From the NCBI RefSeq assembly GCF_900176465.1, contig NZ_FWXR01000011.1:1-64000 (forward strand): a stretch of DNA of 64,000 bases, read 5' to 3'. This DNA is from Fulvimarina manganoxydans (GTDB lineage Bacteria > Pseudomonadota > Alphaproteobacteria > Rhizobiales > Rhizobiaceae). Each line of letters begins with the position of its first letter. The first letter of the stretch is position 1. Positions 56,071 to 64,000 of this stretch are shown here, piece by piece. Below the pieces are notes generated by a model, which saw nothing but the letters and a program-made list of their open reading frames with translations, was not told where the DNA came from and ran no database searches. The translations under genes were made by a program, and so were the position numbers.

Positions 56071-57189
56071 GTGAAACGCAATTTCCACGCATTCGGAACG
56101 GCACTCGGCGCGATCGCCGCGCTGTCGGCCATAATCGGCCTATCAAGCCCCGCAAGCGCGCAGGAACGTGTCGTCAACGTCTATAATTGGTCCGACTATA
56201 TCGACGAATCGATTCTGTCCGACTTCACCAAGGAGACCGGGATCAAGGTCGTCTACGACGTCTTTGATTCGAACGAAATCCTGGAGACGAAGCTGCTCGC
56301 CGGTGGCACGGGCTACGACGTGGTTGTGCCGACCGGGACCTTCCTGGCCCGCCAGATCAATGCCGGCGTGTTTCAGGAACTCGACAAGTCGAAACTGTCC
56401 AATTGGGACAATCTCGATCCCGACATCCTTGAGCGCCTCGCCATGTATGATCCCGGAAATGAGCATGCCGTGAACTATATGTGGGGCACGACCGGGCTTG
56501 GCATCAATTCGAAAATGGTGAAGGAGCGGCTCGGCGAGGACCAGCCGCTCAATAGCTGGGATCTTCTCTTCAAGCCCGAGCTTGCCGAGAAGCTGTCCGA
56601 CTGCGGCATCTATATGCTGAACACGCCCGAAGAGGTGGTGCCCGCAGCACTCAACTATCTCGGTCTCGATCCCAATTCCGATAATCCGGACGACCTGCAG
56701 AAGGCTGAGGATCTGCTTCTGTCGATCCGGCCCTATGTTCGCAAATTCCATTCCTCCGAATATATCGAGGCACTGGCCAACGGCGACATCTGCATGGCCC
56801 ATGGCTGGTCCGGCGACATTCTGCAGTCGCGCGACCGGGCTGCGGAAGCCGGACAGGGCGTCGAGATCCAATATGTGATCCCCAAGGAGGGTGCGGTCAT
56901 CTGGGTCGACAATATGGCGATCCCGGCCGATGCGCCGCACACGGAGGAAGCCTACGAGTTCATCAATTACATGATGAGGCCCGAGGTCATCGCCAAGGCG
57001 ACGAACTTCGTGAACTACGCCAATGGCAATGCGGCGGCTGACGAATTCGTCGAGCCGGCCATCCTCAACGACCCCAGCGTCTATCCCGACAAGGAGACGC
57101 GTCAGCGCCTGTTCGCGGTTCAGCCCAAGGGCCCGCGCGAGCAGCGCCTGCAGACGCGGCTCTGGACCCGCGTCGTGACCGGCCAATAG
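56071..57189 (+). CDS. potF: Putrescine/polyamine-binding periplasmic protein
   Basis: A PotF/PotD-type receptor for putrescine or spermidine. The 372-residue precursor has a signal peptide (GTALGAIAALSAIIGLSSPASAQ) and the mature start ERVVNVYNWSDYIDESILSDFTKETGIKVVYDVFDSNEILETKLLAGGTGYDVVVPT, which is the PotF hallmark. Also present are YMWGTTGLGIN and DICMAHGWSGDI with the ligand-cage residues, and IPKEGAVIWVDNMAIPADA. GGAGG lies eight bases before a TTG at 56068 and eleven before the GTG at 56071; either may be the true start. It opens a complete potFGHI set. A short CTTTGCTT/AAGCAAAG hairpin near 55920-55942 lies in the upstream region. Confidence 0.93.
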   Translation: MKRNFHAFGTALGAIAALSAIIGLSSPASAQERVVNVYNWSDYIDESILSDFTKETGIKVVYDVFDSNEILETKLLAGGTGYDVVVPTGTFLARQINAGVFQELDKSKLSNWDNLDPDILERLAMYDPGNEHAVNYMWGTTGLGINSKMVKERLGEDQPLNSWDLLFKPELAEKLSDCGIYMLNTPEEVVPAALNYLGLDPNSDNPDDLQKAEDLLLSIRPYVRKFHSSEYIEALANGDICMAHGWSGDILQSRDRAAEAGQGVEIQYVIPKEGAVIWVDNMAIPADAPHTEEAYEFINYMMRPEVIAKATNFVNYANGNAAADEFVEPAILNDPSVYPDKETRQRLFAVQPKGPREQRLQTRLWTRVVTGQ

Positions 57190-57213
57190 GCCCGGTTCCT
57201 TCGCGCTCCGCCC

Positions 57214-58356
57214 ATGAAGACCCAGTCCCTCGGCTCGATCCGAAAGAGCTTCGCCCCCTGGGCGGACCCGTCCGAGAAGCCGCTGATCCGCTTCGAGAAC
57301 GTGACCAAGACCTTCGACGGCTTCACCGCCGTCGATGACCTTTCCCTCGATATCTATACGCGGGAATTCTTCGCGCTTCTTGGCGCCTCGGGCTGCGGGA
57401 AATCGACGCTTCTGCGCATGCTCGCCGGCTTCGAAAGGCCGACCAAGGGACGCATCGTTCTCGATGGAGAAGATTTGACCGGCATTCCGCCCTATCGGCG
57501 GCCGGTCAATATGATGTTCCAATCCTATGCGCTGTTTCCGCATATGAGTGTCGCCAAGAACATCGCCTTCGGCCTCAAACAGGACGGCATGGCCAAATCC
57601 GAGCGTGAGGACCGGATCGCCGAGGTTCTGAAGCTCGTGAAGATGGAGCGCTTCGCCAATCGCAAGCCAGACCAGCTCTCCGGCGGCCAGCAGCAGCGCG
57701 TGGCGCTCGCCCGCTCGCTCGCCAAGCGGCCGAAGGTGCTTCTGCTCGACGAGCCTCTCGGCGCCTTGGACAAGAAGCTGCGCGAAGAGACCCAATTCGA
57801 GCTGACCGATCTGCAATATGATCTCGGAATGACCTTCATCATGGTCACCCATGATCAGGAGGAGGCGATGACCATGGCCGACCGCATCGCGGTCATGGAT
57901 CAGGGCCATATCCGCCAGATCGGTACGCCGCCGGAGATCTACGAGGCGCCAAGCTCGCGTTTCGTGGCCGATTTCGTCGGCTCGGTGAACATCTTCGAGG
58001 GCAAGGTCGCCAAGAAGACCGGCGAGCGCGTCACGCTCGAAACGCCTTCCGGCGGGGTGATCGAGGCCGACAATGGCGGCGCGGCCGAGGCGGGCTCCAC
58101 CGCCTGGTATGCGGTGCGACCTGAAAAACTGATCATCTCGGCCGAGCCTCTGGATGGCCCGAACGTCTTCAGCGGCGAGGTGTGGGAGATCGCCTATATC
58201 GGCGACATGACCCTCTTCCATCTCAAGCTCGACGATGGCTCGATCTTGCGGGTCTCGATGGTCAACCGGGCGCGGTCGAGCCCGCTTCAGCTCACCTGGC
58301 ACGAGCGCGCCTGGGCCTCCTTCGCGCCCGACGCCGGTCTGGTTCTGGTGAGGTAG
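57214..58356 (+). CDS. potG: Putrescine ABC transporter ATP-binding protein
   Basis: A 380-residue PotA/PotG-class ATPase. The nucleotide-binding domain (residues 25-260) carries Walker A ([19 protein letters not shown]), the Q-loop (MMFQSYALFPHMSVAKNIAFGL), the signature (QLSGGQQQRVALARSLAKRP), Walker B (VLLLDEPLGALDKKLREE) and the switch His (FIMVTHDQEEAMTMADR). A C-terminal TOBE domain (residues 290-370) follows, with YAVRPEKLIISAEP. It begins 24 bases after potF and ends six bases before potH. The set potF-G-H-I in this order indicates a putrescine importer. Confidence 0.95.
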   Translation: MKTQSLGSIRKSFAPWADPSEKPLIRFENVTKTFDGFTAVDDLSLDIYTREFFALLGASGCGKSTLLRMLAGFERPTKGRIVLDGEDLTGIPPYRRPVNMMFQSYALFPHMSVAKNIAFGLKQDGMAKSEREDRIAEVLKLVKMERFANRKPDQLSGGQQQRVALARSLAKRPKVLLLDEPLGALDKKLREETQFELTDLQYDLGMTFIMVTHDQEEAMTMADRIAVMDQGHIRQIGTPPEIYEAPSSRFVADFVGSVNIFEGKVAKKTGERVTLETPSGGVIEADNGGAAEAGSTAWYAVRPEKLIISAEPLDGPNVFSGEVWEIAYIGDMTLFHLKLDDGSILRVSMVNRARSSPLQLTWHERAWASFAPDAGLVLVR

Positions 58357-58362
58357 AGGTCC

Positions 58363-59268
58363 ATGGCGGCAAGCGGCATGGGCAAGGGAGTCTTCCGGCG
58401 GGTCGCCATCGGCCTGCCCTATCTCTGGCTCCTCGCGCTCTTCCTCATTCCCTTTCTAATCGTCCTGAAGATTTCCGTCTCGACGATCGCAACGGCGATC
58501 CCGCCCTATACGCCGACCTTCGGCGATATCTCGACCTGGCTCGACGGCATCCGGCAGTTCACCTTCGAGAACTATCTCTGGATCGCGAGCGACTCGCTCT
58601 ACATCACTTCCTATCTGGAAAGCCTGAAGATCGCGGCGATCTCGACCGTTCTGACGCTCGCGATCGGCTATCCGCTGGCCTATGGCATGGCGCGGGCGCC
58701 GCAGCGGATGAAGCCGCTGCTTCTCATGCTCGTCATCCTGCCGTTCTGGACGAGCTTTCTCATTCGCGTCTATGCTTGGATCGGCATTTTGAAGCCAGAA
58801 GGTCTTCTGAACCAGTTTTTGTTCTTCCTGGGCGTCATTGATGCGCCCTTGATCATCACCAACACGCCCGTCGCGATCTATATCGGCATCGTCTATTCCT
58901 ATTTGCCCTTCATGGTGCTGCCGATCTTCGCCAATCTCGACAAGATGGACGGCCGTCTGTTGGAGGCGGCGGCCGATCTCGGCTCGACGCCGCTGCGTGC
59001 CTTTTGGACGATCACCTTTCCGCTCTCCCTACGCGGCGTTCTCGCCGGTGCGTTCCTCGTCTTCATCCCGGCGGTGGGTGAGTTCGTCATTCCCGATCTT
59101 CTCGGCGGCTCGCGCACGCTGATGATCGGCAAGACGCTCTGGATGGAGTTCTTCAACAATCGCGACTGGCCGGTCTCTTCGGCCGTGGCGATCATCCTTC
59201 TGCTCATCCTCGTTGTTCCGATCGTGATCTTCCAGCGCATTCAGGACCGGCAGGAGGCGAGCCGATGA
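58363..59268 (+). CDS. potH: Putrescine ABC transporter permease PotH
   Basis: A 301-residue PotB/PotH-class permease. The N-terminal helix (GLPYLWLLALFLIPFLIVLKISVS) is followed by a periplasmic stretch, then the six-helix core with YPLAYGMARAPQRMKPLLLMLVILPFWTSFLIRVYAWIGIL. The EAA loop is RLLEAAADLGSTPLRAFWTITFPLSLRGVLAGAFLVFIPAVGEFVIPDLLGG, matching the family closely. It is six bases after potG, and its stop overlaps the potI start (ATGA). A start eighteen bases downstream (ATG in ASGMGKG) is possible. Confidence 0.95.
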   Translation: MAASGMGKGVFRRVAIGLPYLWLLALFLIPFLIVLKISVSTIATAIPPYTPTFGDISTWLDGIRQFTFENYLWIASDSLYITSYLESLKIAAISTVLTLAIGYPLAYGMARAPQRMKPLLLMLVILPFWTSFLIRVYAWIGILKPEGLLNQFLFFLGVIDAPLIITNTPVAIYIGIVYSYLPFMVLPIFANLDKMDGRLLEAAADLGSTPLRAFWTITFPLSLRGVLAGAFLVFIPAVGEFVIPDLLGGSRTLMIGKTLWMEFFNNRDWPVSSAVAIILLLILVVPIVIFQRIQDRQEASR

Positions 59269-60080
59269 ACAAGGGCTGGACCGGCTTCAACATCGCCTCG
59301 GTGGTGATCGGCTTCGCCTTTCTCTATCTGCCGATCGTCATTCTGGTGATCTATTCCTTCAACGCCTCCCAGCTCGTGACCGTTTGGGGCGGCTTCTCGA
59401 CCCGCTGGTATGGGCAGCTCTTCTCCAATCGCGGGCTTCTCGACGCGGCCTGGGTGACCTTGCGGGTGGGGCTCTTATCGGCCACCGTCGCCACGATCCT
59501 CGGCACGCTCGCCGCCGTCGCCTTGACGCGTTACACGCGCTTTCGCGGGCGCGTGCTCTTCACCGGCATGGTCTATGCGCCCCTCGTCATGCCCGAGGTG
59601 ATCACCGGCCTGTCGCTCCTGCTTCTCTTCGTCGCCATCGATTTCGATCGCGGTTTTTGGACCGTGACCCTCGCCCATGTCACCTTTTCCATGTGCTTCG
59701 TGGCGGTGGTCGTGCAATCGCGCCTCCTGTCCTTCGATCGCTCTTTGGAAGAGGCGGCGATGGATCTTGGCGCAACGCCTGCGCGAACCTTTCTCTTTGT
59801 GACGTTGCCCGTCGTCTGGCCAGCGGTCATCGCTGGCTGGATGCTCGCCTTCACCCTGTCCCTCGACGATCTGGTGATTGCGAGCTTCACCTCCGGCCCA
59901 GGCGCGACGACCTTGCCCATGAAGATCTACAGCCAGGTGCGGCTTGGCGTCACGCCGGAGATCAATGCCGTCTGCACAATCCTGGTGGGCCTCGTGACGC
60001 TCGGCGTGATTACCGCGACGCTCGTCAACAAGCGGCGCGAGGTGAAGAAATCGCGCGAGGGCGAACTGGCGATGGCCTGA
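59265..60080 (+). CDS. potI: Putrescine ABC transporter permease PotI
   Basis: A 271-residue PotC/PotI-class permease, the second membrane subunit. Family stretches are YLPIVILVIYSFNASQLVTVWGGFSTRWY near the start, FTGMVYAPLVMPEVITGLSLLLLF, and the EAA loop EEAAMDLGATPARTFLFVTLPVVWPAVIAGWMLAFTLSLDDLVIASFTSGPGATTLPM. The C-terminus is short and charged. The ATG lies in the potH stop. It ends the operon; a bulged hairpin at 60168-60190 may terminate the transcript. Confidence 0.95.
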   Translation: MNKGWTGFNIASVVIGFAFLYLPIVILVIYSFNASQLVTVWGGFSTRWYGQLFSNRGLLDAAWVTLRVGLLSATVATILGTLAAVALTRYTRFRGRVLFTGMVYAPLVMPEVITGLSLLLLFVAIDFDRGFWTVTLAHVTFSMCFVAVVVQSRLLSFDRSLEEAAMDLGATPARTFLFVTLPVVWPAVIAGWMLAFTLSLDDLVIASFTSGPGATTLPMKIYSQVRLGVTPEINAVCTILVGLVTLGVITATLVNKRREVKKSREGELAMA

Positions 60081-60167
60081 GCCGGGCGGCCATCGAATAG
60101 ATGGCTTCCGAAGGCCCAGCGCCGTATTGCGCGCGTTTTCGATGAAAGGATAATCCCCCCGAGGGCC

Positions 60168-60190
60168 GACGCCGTCTCAAAAGAGGCGTC
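60168..60190 (+). terminator. Possible terminator hairpin after potI
   Basis: GACGCC (60168-60173) with GGCGTC (60185-60190) and an inner TCT/AGA pair form a bulged stem with a CAAA loop. There is no T-run. The rest of 60081-60387 shows no gene; its last 60 bases are AT-rich and probably hold the luxR-type promoter. Confidence 0.35.
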
Positions 60191-60387
60191 GTGTGACGCG
60201 CCTGAGCGCCGAATTTGGGGCAGCTTGGCGGTGGGCGCATCGCCGCCCTCGGAGGTGAGCCTATCGGCTGATCTACATTCGCGCCATGCGAGTGCCACGT
60301 CATCCTCCATTTGGGGGATGCCTTAGGGAATTTCTGCCATAGCTTTTTTAGAGTATTTATATCGAGCTTTTTGAAACAGACCGATTG

Positions 60388-61467
60388 ATGACACTGTTCG
60401 CAGGTGACCAAGACCTTTTGGGGCGCATCTACGAGGCGGCCTTCGTTCCGGACCTTTGGCCCTCGGTTCTGGAAGAGCTTTGTCAGGTTTCGGGCGGTAT
60501 CGGCGCAGGGCTCTTTACCGCCGATCCCAATGGCATGCGCTGGGTCGCCACGGACTTCATGAACCAGCTCTTGGCCGATTTCGCCGAGCTCGGACAGCCG
60601 GACATCGATGTGCGAACCCTGATCGGCGGGCGCCTGGACTATCCGGGCTTCATGCGCGAACAGGACTTTCTCGGCGATATCGATTTCAGCGAGTTGCCGC
60701 TCTATCGCGACTTTCTGTGGCCGCGAGGCGTGGGCTTCTGTGTCGGGACGCCCATCCGCGTCCCGAGCGGCGATCATCTGGTCTATTCGATCGAAGGGCG
60801 GCGCGAGGATGGTCCGTTTTCGCAAGCGGTCGTCGCAAGGCTCGATGCTCTGAGACCGCATCTTGCGCGCGCGGCCGTTCTGTCGGGACGTTTTGCCGTC
60901 GAACAGGCGCAGGTCGCGACCGAAACCTTGTCGTTGATCGGACTGCCGGCGGCCGTCCTGTCCTTTGGCAATCGGCTGATGGCGGTCAACGCCCTGTTCG
61001 AACCGCTCATTCCGCGCATCGTCGAGGATCGACAGACGCGGCTCACCTTCCGTGATGCGGGGGCGGATGCGCTGCTCGACATCGCGCTATCCTCGCAAAA
61101 TGCGAGCACTGTGCGCTCGATCGCTCTGCGGCCCGGGCCGGAGGAGGCGCCGATGATCGCCCATCTGGTCCCCGTCTGCCGGGAGGCTCGGCACCTGTTC
61201 GCCTTCGCCAGCTGGATCATGATCATGACCCGCGCGACCAACGCCAAGATCCCGAGCGCCGACCTCATTCAGGGGCTTTTCGACCTGACGCCCGCCGAAG
61301 CAAGGGTCGCTAGGGGCGTTGCCGAAGGGCGCACGCCCCAGGATCTGGCCACCGGCGCCGGTCTATCGCCGGCGACGGTGCGCACCCAGCTGAAAGCGGT
61401 CTTTGCAAAGACGGGCGCCTCGCGCCAGGCTGAACTGGTGCGGCTGTTAAGCGGCCTGTCGATCTGA
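60388..61467 (+). CDS. LuxR-family transcriptional regulator
   Basis: A 359-residue regulator with a C-terminal LuxR/GerE helix-turn-helix (FDLTPAEARVARGVAEGRTPQDLATGAGLSPATVRTQLKAVFAKTGASRQAELVRLL, residues 300-357) in which the recognition helix is intact. The N-terminal 290 residues do not look like an autoinducer-binding domain or a receiver; they resemble the long sensor region of one-component LuxR proteins often found in alphaproteobacteria, with possible PAS-like strands around residues 185-285. The start at 60388 is preferred to the TTG just before it. It follows the pot operon on the same strand and could respond to the same nutrients, but that is only positional. Confidence 0.88.
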   Translation: MTLFAGDQDLLGRIYEAAFVPDLWPSVLEELCQVSGGIGAGLFTADPNGMRWVATDFMNQLLADFAELGQPDIDVRTLIGGRLDYPGFMREQDFLGDIDFSELPLYRDFLWPRGVGFCVGTPIRVPSGDHLVYSIEGRREDGPFSQAVVARLDALRPHLARAAVLSGRFAVEQAQVATETLSLIGLPAAVLSFGNRLMAVNALFEPLIPRIVEDRQTRLTFRDAGADALLDIALSSQNASTVRSIALRPGPEEAPMIAHLVPVCREARHLFAFASWIMIMTRATNAKIPSADLIQGLFDLTPAEARVARGVAEGRTPQDLATGAGLSPATVRTQLKAVFAKTGASRQAELVRLLSGLSI

Positions 61468-61500
61468 CGACGGCTTTGCGCGTTCCGTCTCCGTAAGCCT

Positions 61501-62601
61501 TCAAGCGGGAAGGTCGGCGCGCTCCACGATTTCGTCCAAACGCCGATCGCGCAAGGCCGCGACATTGCCCATTTCTTCCGCTTCGATATGCGCGAGGAGC
61601 CCGCGAAGAATCGCGGCCGGCAGGCCCGGTCCGCCATAGACGAGGCCTGAATAGATCTGGACGAGGTCGGCGCCGGCCTCGATCTTGCCGATCGCATCCG
61701 TCGCATCGAAGACCCCGCCGACACCGATGAGCGGCATGTCCCCTCCGAGCGCCTTGCGGAAGAGGGCGAGCACCATGGTCGATTGGTCATAGAGCGGACG
61801 ACCGGACAGGCCGCCGGTCTCCTGTCCATGATCATGGGCCTCGACGCCTTCGCGAGAGAGCGTCGTATTGCTGACGATAAGCCCGTCGATTTTGCGGCGC
61901 TTGGCGACCTCCGCGATCTCGCCGATCGCCGATCGGGTGAGATCCGGCGCCACTTTCAGGAAAACCGGGACCTTGGCCGATGCCGAAACGGCGGCTTCGC
62001 CGTTCCTTGCCGCGACCACATGATTGAGCAGCCGGTCGAGCTCGTCCGCTGCCTGCAGGCCGCGCAGGCCCGGCGTATTGGGCGAAGAGACATTGACGGT
62101 GAGATAGCGGGCAAGGGGGGCAAAACGCGTCACCCCTTCCACATAGTCGGCGACCCGATCGGCCGCGTCCTTGTTCGCGCCGATATTGACGCCGACGATA
62201 CCGGGCTTGCGCTGGCGCAAGGCGAGGCGCTCCACCGCGTCGGCATGGCCGCAATTGTTGAAGCCGAAGCGGTTGATTACTGCCTGATATTCGGGAAGCC
62301 GGAACAGGCGAGGCTTCGGATTGCCGTCCTGGGGGCGGGGCGTCAGCGTACCCACTTCGACAAAGCCGAAGCCGAGCCGCAACAACGCGTCCGGCACCAT
62401 CGCATCCTTGTCGTAACCGGCCGCAAGGCCGATCGGATTGGGAAAGGCGATCCCGGCGACTTTCGTGCGGAGCCTGTCGTCGACCGGCACCTTGCCGCCT
62501 TTGACGAGACCTTTTCGGAGTGCGGCAAGGGACAGGTCGTGCGCGCGTTCGGGATCGAGCCGGAAGAGGGCCGGCCGCGCCAGGCGATAGAGTGCGCTCA
62601 T
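61501..62601 (-). CDS. pyrD: Dihydroorotate dehydrogenase (quinone), class 2
   Basis: PyrD oxidises dihydroorotate to orotate in pyrimidine synthesis and passes electrons to quinone at the inner membrane. The 366-residue protein has the class 2 N-terminal helix pair (YRLARPALFRLDPERAHDLSLAALRKG) and the FMN barrel with IAFPNPIGLAAGYDKD and FGFVEVGTLTPRPQDGNPKPRLFRLPEYQAVINRFGFNN. Further features are the VNVSSPNTPGLRGLQ loop with the catalytic Ser, the SNTTLSREG segment and LIGVGGVFDATDAIGKIEAGADLVQIYSGLVYGGP. The start at 62601 overlaps the stop of the DUF952 gene by four bases. Confidence 0.96.
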   Translation of the reverse strand: MSALYRLARPALFRLDPERAHDLSLAALRKGLVKGGKVPVDDRLRTKVAGIAFPNPIGLAAGYDKDAMVPDALLRLGFGFVEVGTLTPRPQDGNPKPRLFRLPEYQAVINRFGFNNCGHADAVERLALRQRKPGIVGVNIGANKDAADRVADYVEGVTRFAPLARYLTVNVSSPNTPGLRGLQAADELDRLLNHVVAARNGEAAVSASAKVPVFLKVAPDLTRSAIGEIAEVAKRRKIDGLIVSNTTLSREGVEAHDHGQETGGLSGRPLYDQSTMVLALFRKALGGDMPLIGVGGVFDATDAIGKIEAGADLVQIYSGLVYGGPGLPAAILRGLLAHIEAEEMGNVAALRDRRLDEIVERADLPA

Positions 62602-62945
62602 CGCACGCTGGCCGGGAAGGTGTGATGGCCGTCGGGCGCGAGCGGCAGGTCCTCGGCCCAAAGAACCCTATCGAGGGGCAGCGGTCCGTAAAGATGCGGA
62701 AACAGCTGGCCGCCGCGCGAGCGTTCCCACTTCAACGCATCGCCCAGCGCGTCCGCGTCGATCGCAAGGAGGAGAAGATCGTCCTCGCCCGAAAAATGCC
62801 GCTCGGCCGTCTCGCGCACCTGCGCCCCGGTCGAGAAATGGATGTAGCCATCCTTCAGATCGACGGGTGCTCCCTCGAAGCGGCCCTTTGCCTCGGCCTC
62901 CCGCCAAAGCGGGCGCGGAACGATTTTATAGATCGGCGTATCCAT
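62598..62945 (-). CDS. DUF952 family protein
   Basis: A 115-residue protein of the DUF952 family, small soluble proteins of unknown function that are often found beside pyrD in Hyphomicrobiales. Typical stretches are IYKIVPRPLWREAEAKGRFEGAPVDLKDGYIHFSTGAQVRETAERHF, LLLLAIDADALGDALKWERSRGGQLFPHLYGPL and the C-terminal VLWAEDLPLAPDG. Its stop overlaps the pyrD start (ATGA), so the two are translationally coupled. The start at 62945 gives the usual N-terminus MDTPIYKIV; a frame twelve codons longer exists. The fold recalls ADP-ribosyltransferase-like proteins, but no activity is claimed. Confidence 0.9.
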   Translation of the reverse strand: MDTPIYKIVPRPLWREAEAKGRFEGAPVDLKDGYIHFSTGAQVRETAERHFSGEDDLLLLAIDADALGDALKWERSRGGQLFPHLYGPLPLDRVLWAEDLPLAPDGHHTFPASVR

Positions 62946-63200
62946 GGGCGAAGAGATGCGGCAGCGGTGTGGGAAAATCAATTGGACGGCGCTGCTTCAA
63001 CCTCTGACGCGAAAGGACTGCCGACGGAAGCCGTTCGAATAAAATTCCGCTTGAATAGCGATATGAGTATCATTGATTGAGATCGATCGGGAATGGAGTT
63101 AGGAGCAATAACGAACTTGTAACGAAAAAGGGTCTACCAACGTGTATCACCATGATATATGTTCCTCTCGAAGCCGAGCTGGCGTGGCAGGACAGACGTC

Positions 63201-63560
63201 GTGACGCAGGCAAAGGCATGGACACCGACGGAGGCGACCAATGGCATTCGGCGTTTTGCAAAAGCGAAGACTCTCGCGCTGACCTACAAGCTCCATGCGC
63301 GTGAGCGCATGGCGGAGCGCGGGCTGATCGTCGGTGACGTTCTCTACGTTCTCAAGAACGGCTTTGTTCATGAGGCGGCGGTGCCGGCCACGCGCGTTGG
63401 TTATTACAAATACTGCATCGAGAGTCGGACGCCGAACAGCGGTGGCCGACAGGTTCGGCTTGTCGTCATTCCCGACGAACGGGGCCCCCTCATCAAGATC
63501 GTCACCATCATGTGGGTCGATGAGGACGCCACCCGAGCCGGCTCGATCCTAGGAGATTGA
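63201..63560 (+). CDS. DUF4258-domain protein, probable toxin of a toxin-antitoxin pair
   Basis: A 119-residue protein whose central part (residues 30-105) fits the DUF4258 fold: YKLHARERMAERGLIVGDVLYVLKNGFVHEAA and VRLVVIPDERGPLIKIVTIMWVDE. Such domains are related to the RelE/MqsR-like RNase fold and are often paired with a helix-turn-helix antitoxin. That pairing is seen here, with the XRE gene starting one base after the stop. The start is GTG 63201 (AGGA nine bases upstream); an ATG at 63159 would add fourteen residues. The upstream region contains GATA-N4-TATC and TATC-N5-GATA dyads (63060-63160) that could be operators. RNase activity is inferred from the family only. Confidence 0.8.
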   Translation: MTQAKAWTPTEATNGIRRFAKAKTLALTYKLHARERMAERGLIVGDVLYVLKNGFVHEAAVPATRVGYYKYCIESRTPNSGGRQVRLVVIPDERGPLIKIVTIMWVDEDATRAGSILGD

Positions 63561-63561
63561 C

Positions 63562-64000
63562 ATGGTGCATCATTACACTGAGAGCGGATTGGACAACGTC
63601 TTCATCGATGGGATCCGGATCGAGCGCGACGACGATGGCGACGATGTCGTCACCGTTCCGGCGATCAACGAGCTCCATCGCGTGATCGCTGAAGGCATCG
63701 TCCTGCATGGGAAGGGGATGAGCGGCGCCGAGCTGCGATTCTTAAGGACCGAGCTCGGTCTCACCCAAGCCGAACTCGCCCAGCTCGTTCATCGCGACAA
63801 GCAGTCGATCGGGCGTTGGGAGCGCGGCGAGATCGAGTTCGATCCGACCGCTGAAACCTTGATCCGACAATTGGCGATCGAAAAGCTCGAGCTTGATGTC
63901 GAGGTCGGGATCGGCGAGCTGTCCCAGCGCAGTGTGCCGACGGCCGAGACCCAGCCGATCTCGATCGTCGCCCGAAACGGCGGTAAGGATGGATACGCGC
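63562..64000 (+). CDS. XRE-type antitoxin-like regulator, cut by the window end
   Basis: The frame is open to the last base, giving at least 146 residues. After an N-terminal segment of the MqsA/YgiT-associated type (HHYTESGLDNVFIDGIRIERDDDGDDVVTVPAINELHRVI in pattern, without its CxxC zinc pair), a helix-turn-helix covers about residues 53-110: GAELRFLRTELGLTQAELAQLVHRDKQSIGRWERGEIEFDPTAETLIRQLA. AGGAGA lies five bases before the ATG. It follows the DUF4258 gene by one base, as expected of a type II toxin-antitoxin operon with the toxin first. The C-terminus is outside the window. Confidence 0.85.
   Translation, partial: MVHHYTESGLDNVFIDGIRIERDDDGDDVVTVPAINELHRVIAEGIVLHGKGMSGAELRFLRTELGLTQAELAQLVHRDKQSIGRWERGEIEFDPTAETLIRQLAIEKLELDVEVGIGELSQRSVPTAETQPISIVARNGGKDGYA

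Noticed and set aside
56143-58302. Long antisense open frame (719 codons) across potF and potG
   Set aside because: Same reason: potF and potG carry complete family motifs, and the antisense product has none.
60283-60302. Sigma-54-like GTGCCA on the minus strand upstream of the LuxR gene
   Set aside because: The -12 element is missing, and the direction would point into the end of potI.
63068-63085. FNR/FixK-like box TTGAT-N4-ATCGA before the toxin-like gene
   Set aside because: It has a mismatch in the second half-site and no oxygen-linked gene is nearby.

Overview
The window looks like chromosome from an alphaproteobacterium of the order Hyphomicrobiales (Rhizobiales). The sequence is GC-rich and densely coding. 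It has a flhA-fliR flagellar block, usg, an alaC-hom-glpX order, short Omp25/Omp31-like outer-membrane proteins, a class I PHA synthase, two-hairpin intergenic palindromes of the kind common in that order, and CtrA-type TTAA-N7-TTAA boxes. The genus cannot be fixed from the sequence alone. No rRNA, tRNA or CRISPR array was recognised.

Layout. 1-475: tail of an IS3-family transposase that enters from the left edge. 780-4539: usg, then flhA, fliR and a coiled-coil gene, with CtrA-like boxes upstream of usg and flhA. 4610-10313: ybaK-like deacylase (minus), rsmB-tspO-nucleosidase genes coupled by overlapping start and stop codons, a lipoprotein, guaA. 10537-12617: an AT-richer island with an XRE regulator and an AraC regulator. 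12670-19168: phaC, a lipoprotein, alaC-like aminotransferase, hom, glpX. 19243-26540: a long minus-strand urea operon, urtABCDE-ureD-ureA, read from a near-consensus sigma-54 promoter. It stops after ureA, so ureB and ureC are not here. 26793-30058: an unknown secreted protein and an AsmA-like protein. 30596-36816: acetoacetyl-CoA synthetase, Nudix hydrolase, lytic transglycosylase, ispG, a DUF3309-like miniprotein, LolA. 37046-39219: two outer-membrane beta-barrel paralogues. 39444-42453: serC and serA separated by a MITE-like repeat. 42748-48974: cupin, fructosamine kinase plus low-molecular-weight phosphatase, three small lipoproteins, a HugZ-like protein, Mrp. 49079-55785: a dipeptide ABC transporter dppABC-orphan-dppDF with an unknown gene inside the operon. 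56071-60080: potFGHI putrescine transporter. 60388-64000: LuxR regulator, pyrD with a DUF952 gene, and a DUF4258/XRE toxin-antitoxin-like pair cut by the right edge.

The genes suggest a motile heterotroph that scavenges nitrogen as urea, peptides and polyamines and stores carbon as polyhydroxybutyrate. PhaC makes the polymer, and acetoacetyl-CoA synthetase returns the mobilised C4 acid to acetyl-CoA. The points most worth a second look are the orphan gene translationally coupled into the dpp operon, the truncated sigma-54 urea operon, the CtrA-like boxes (all intergenic), the 34-bp palindrome before glpX, the paired repeat elements with compensatory stem changes, and the toxin-antitoxin-like pair at the right edge.
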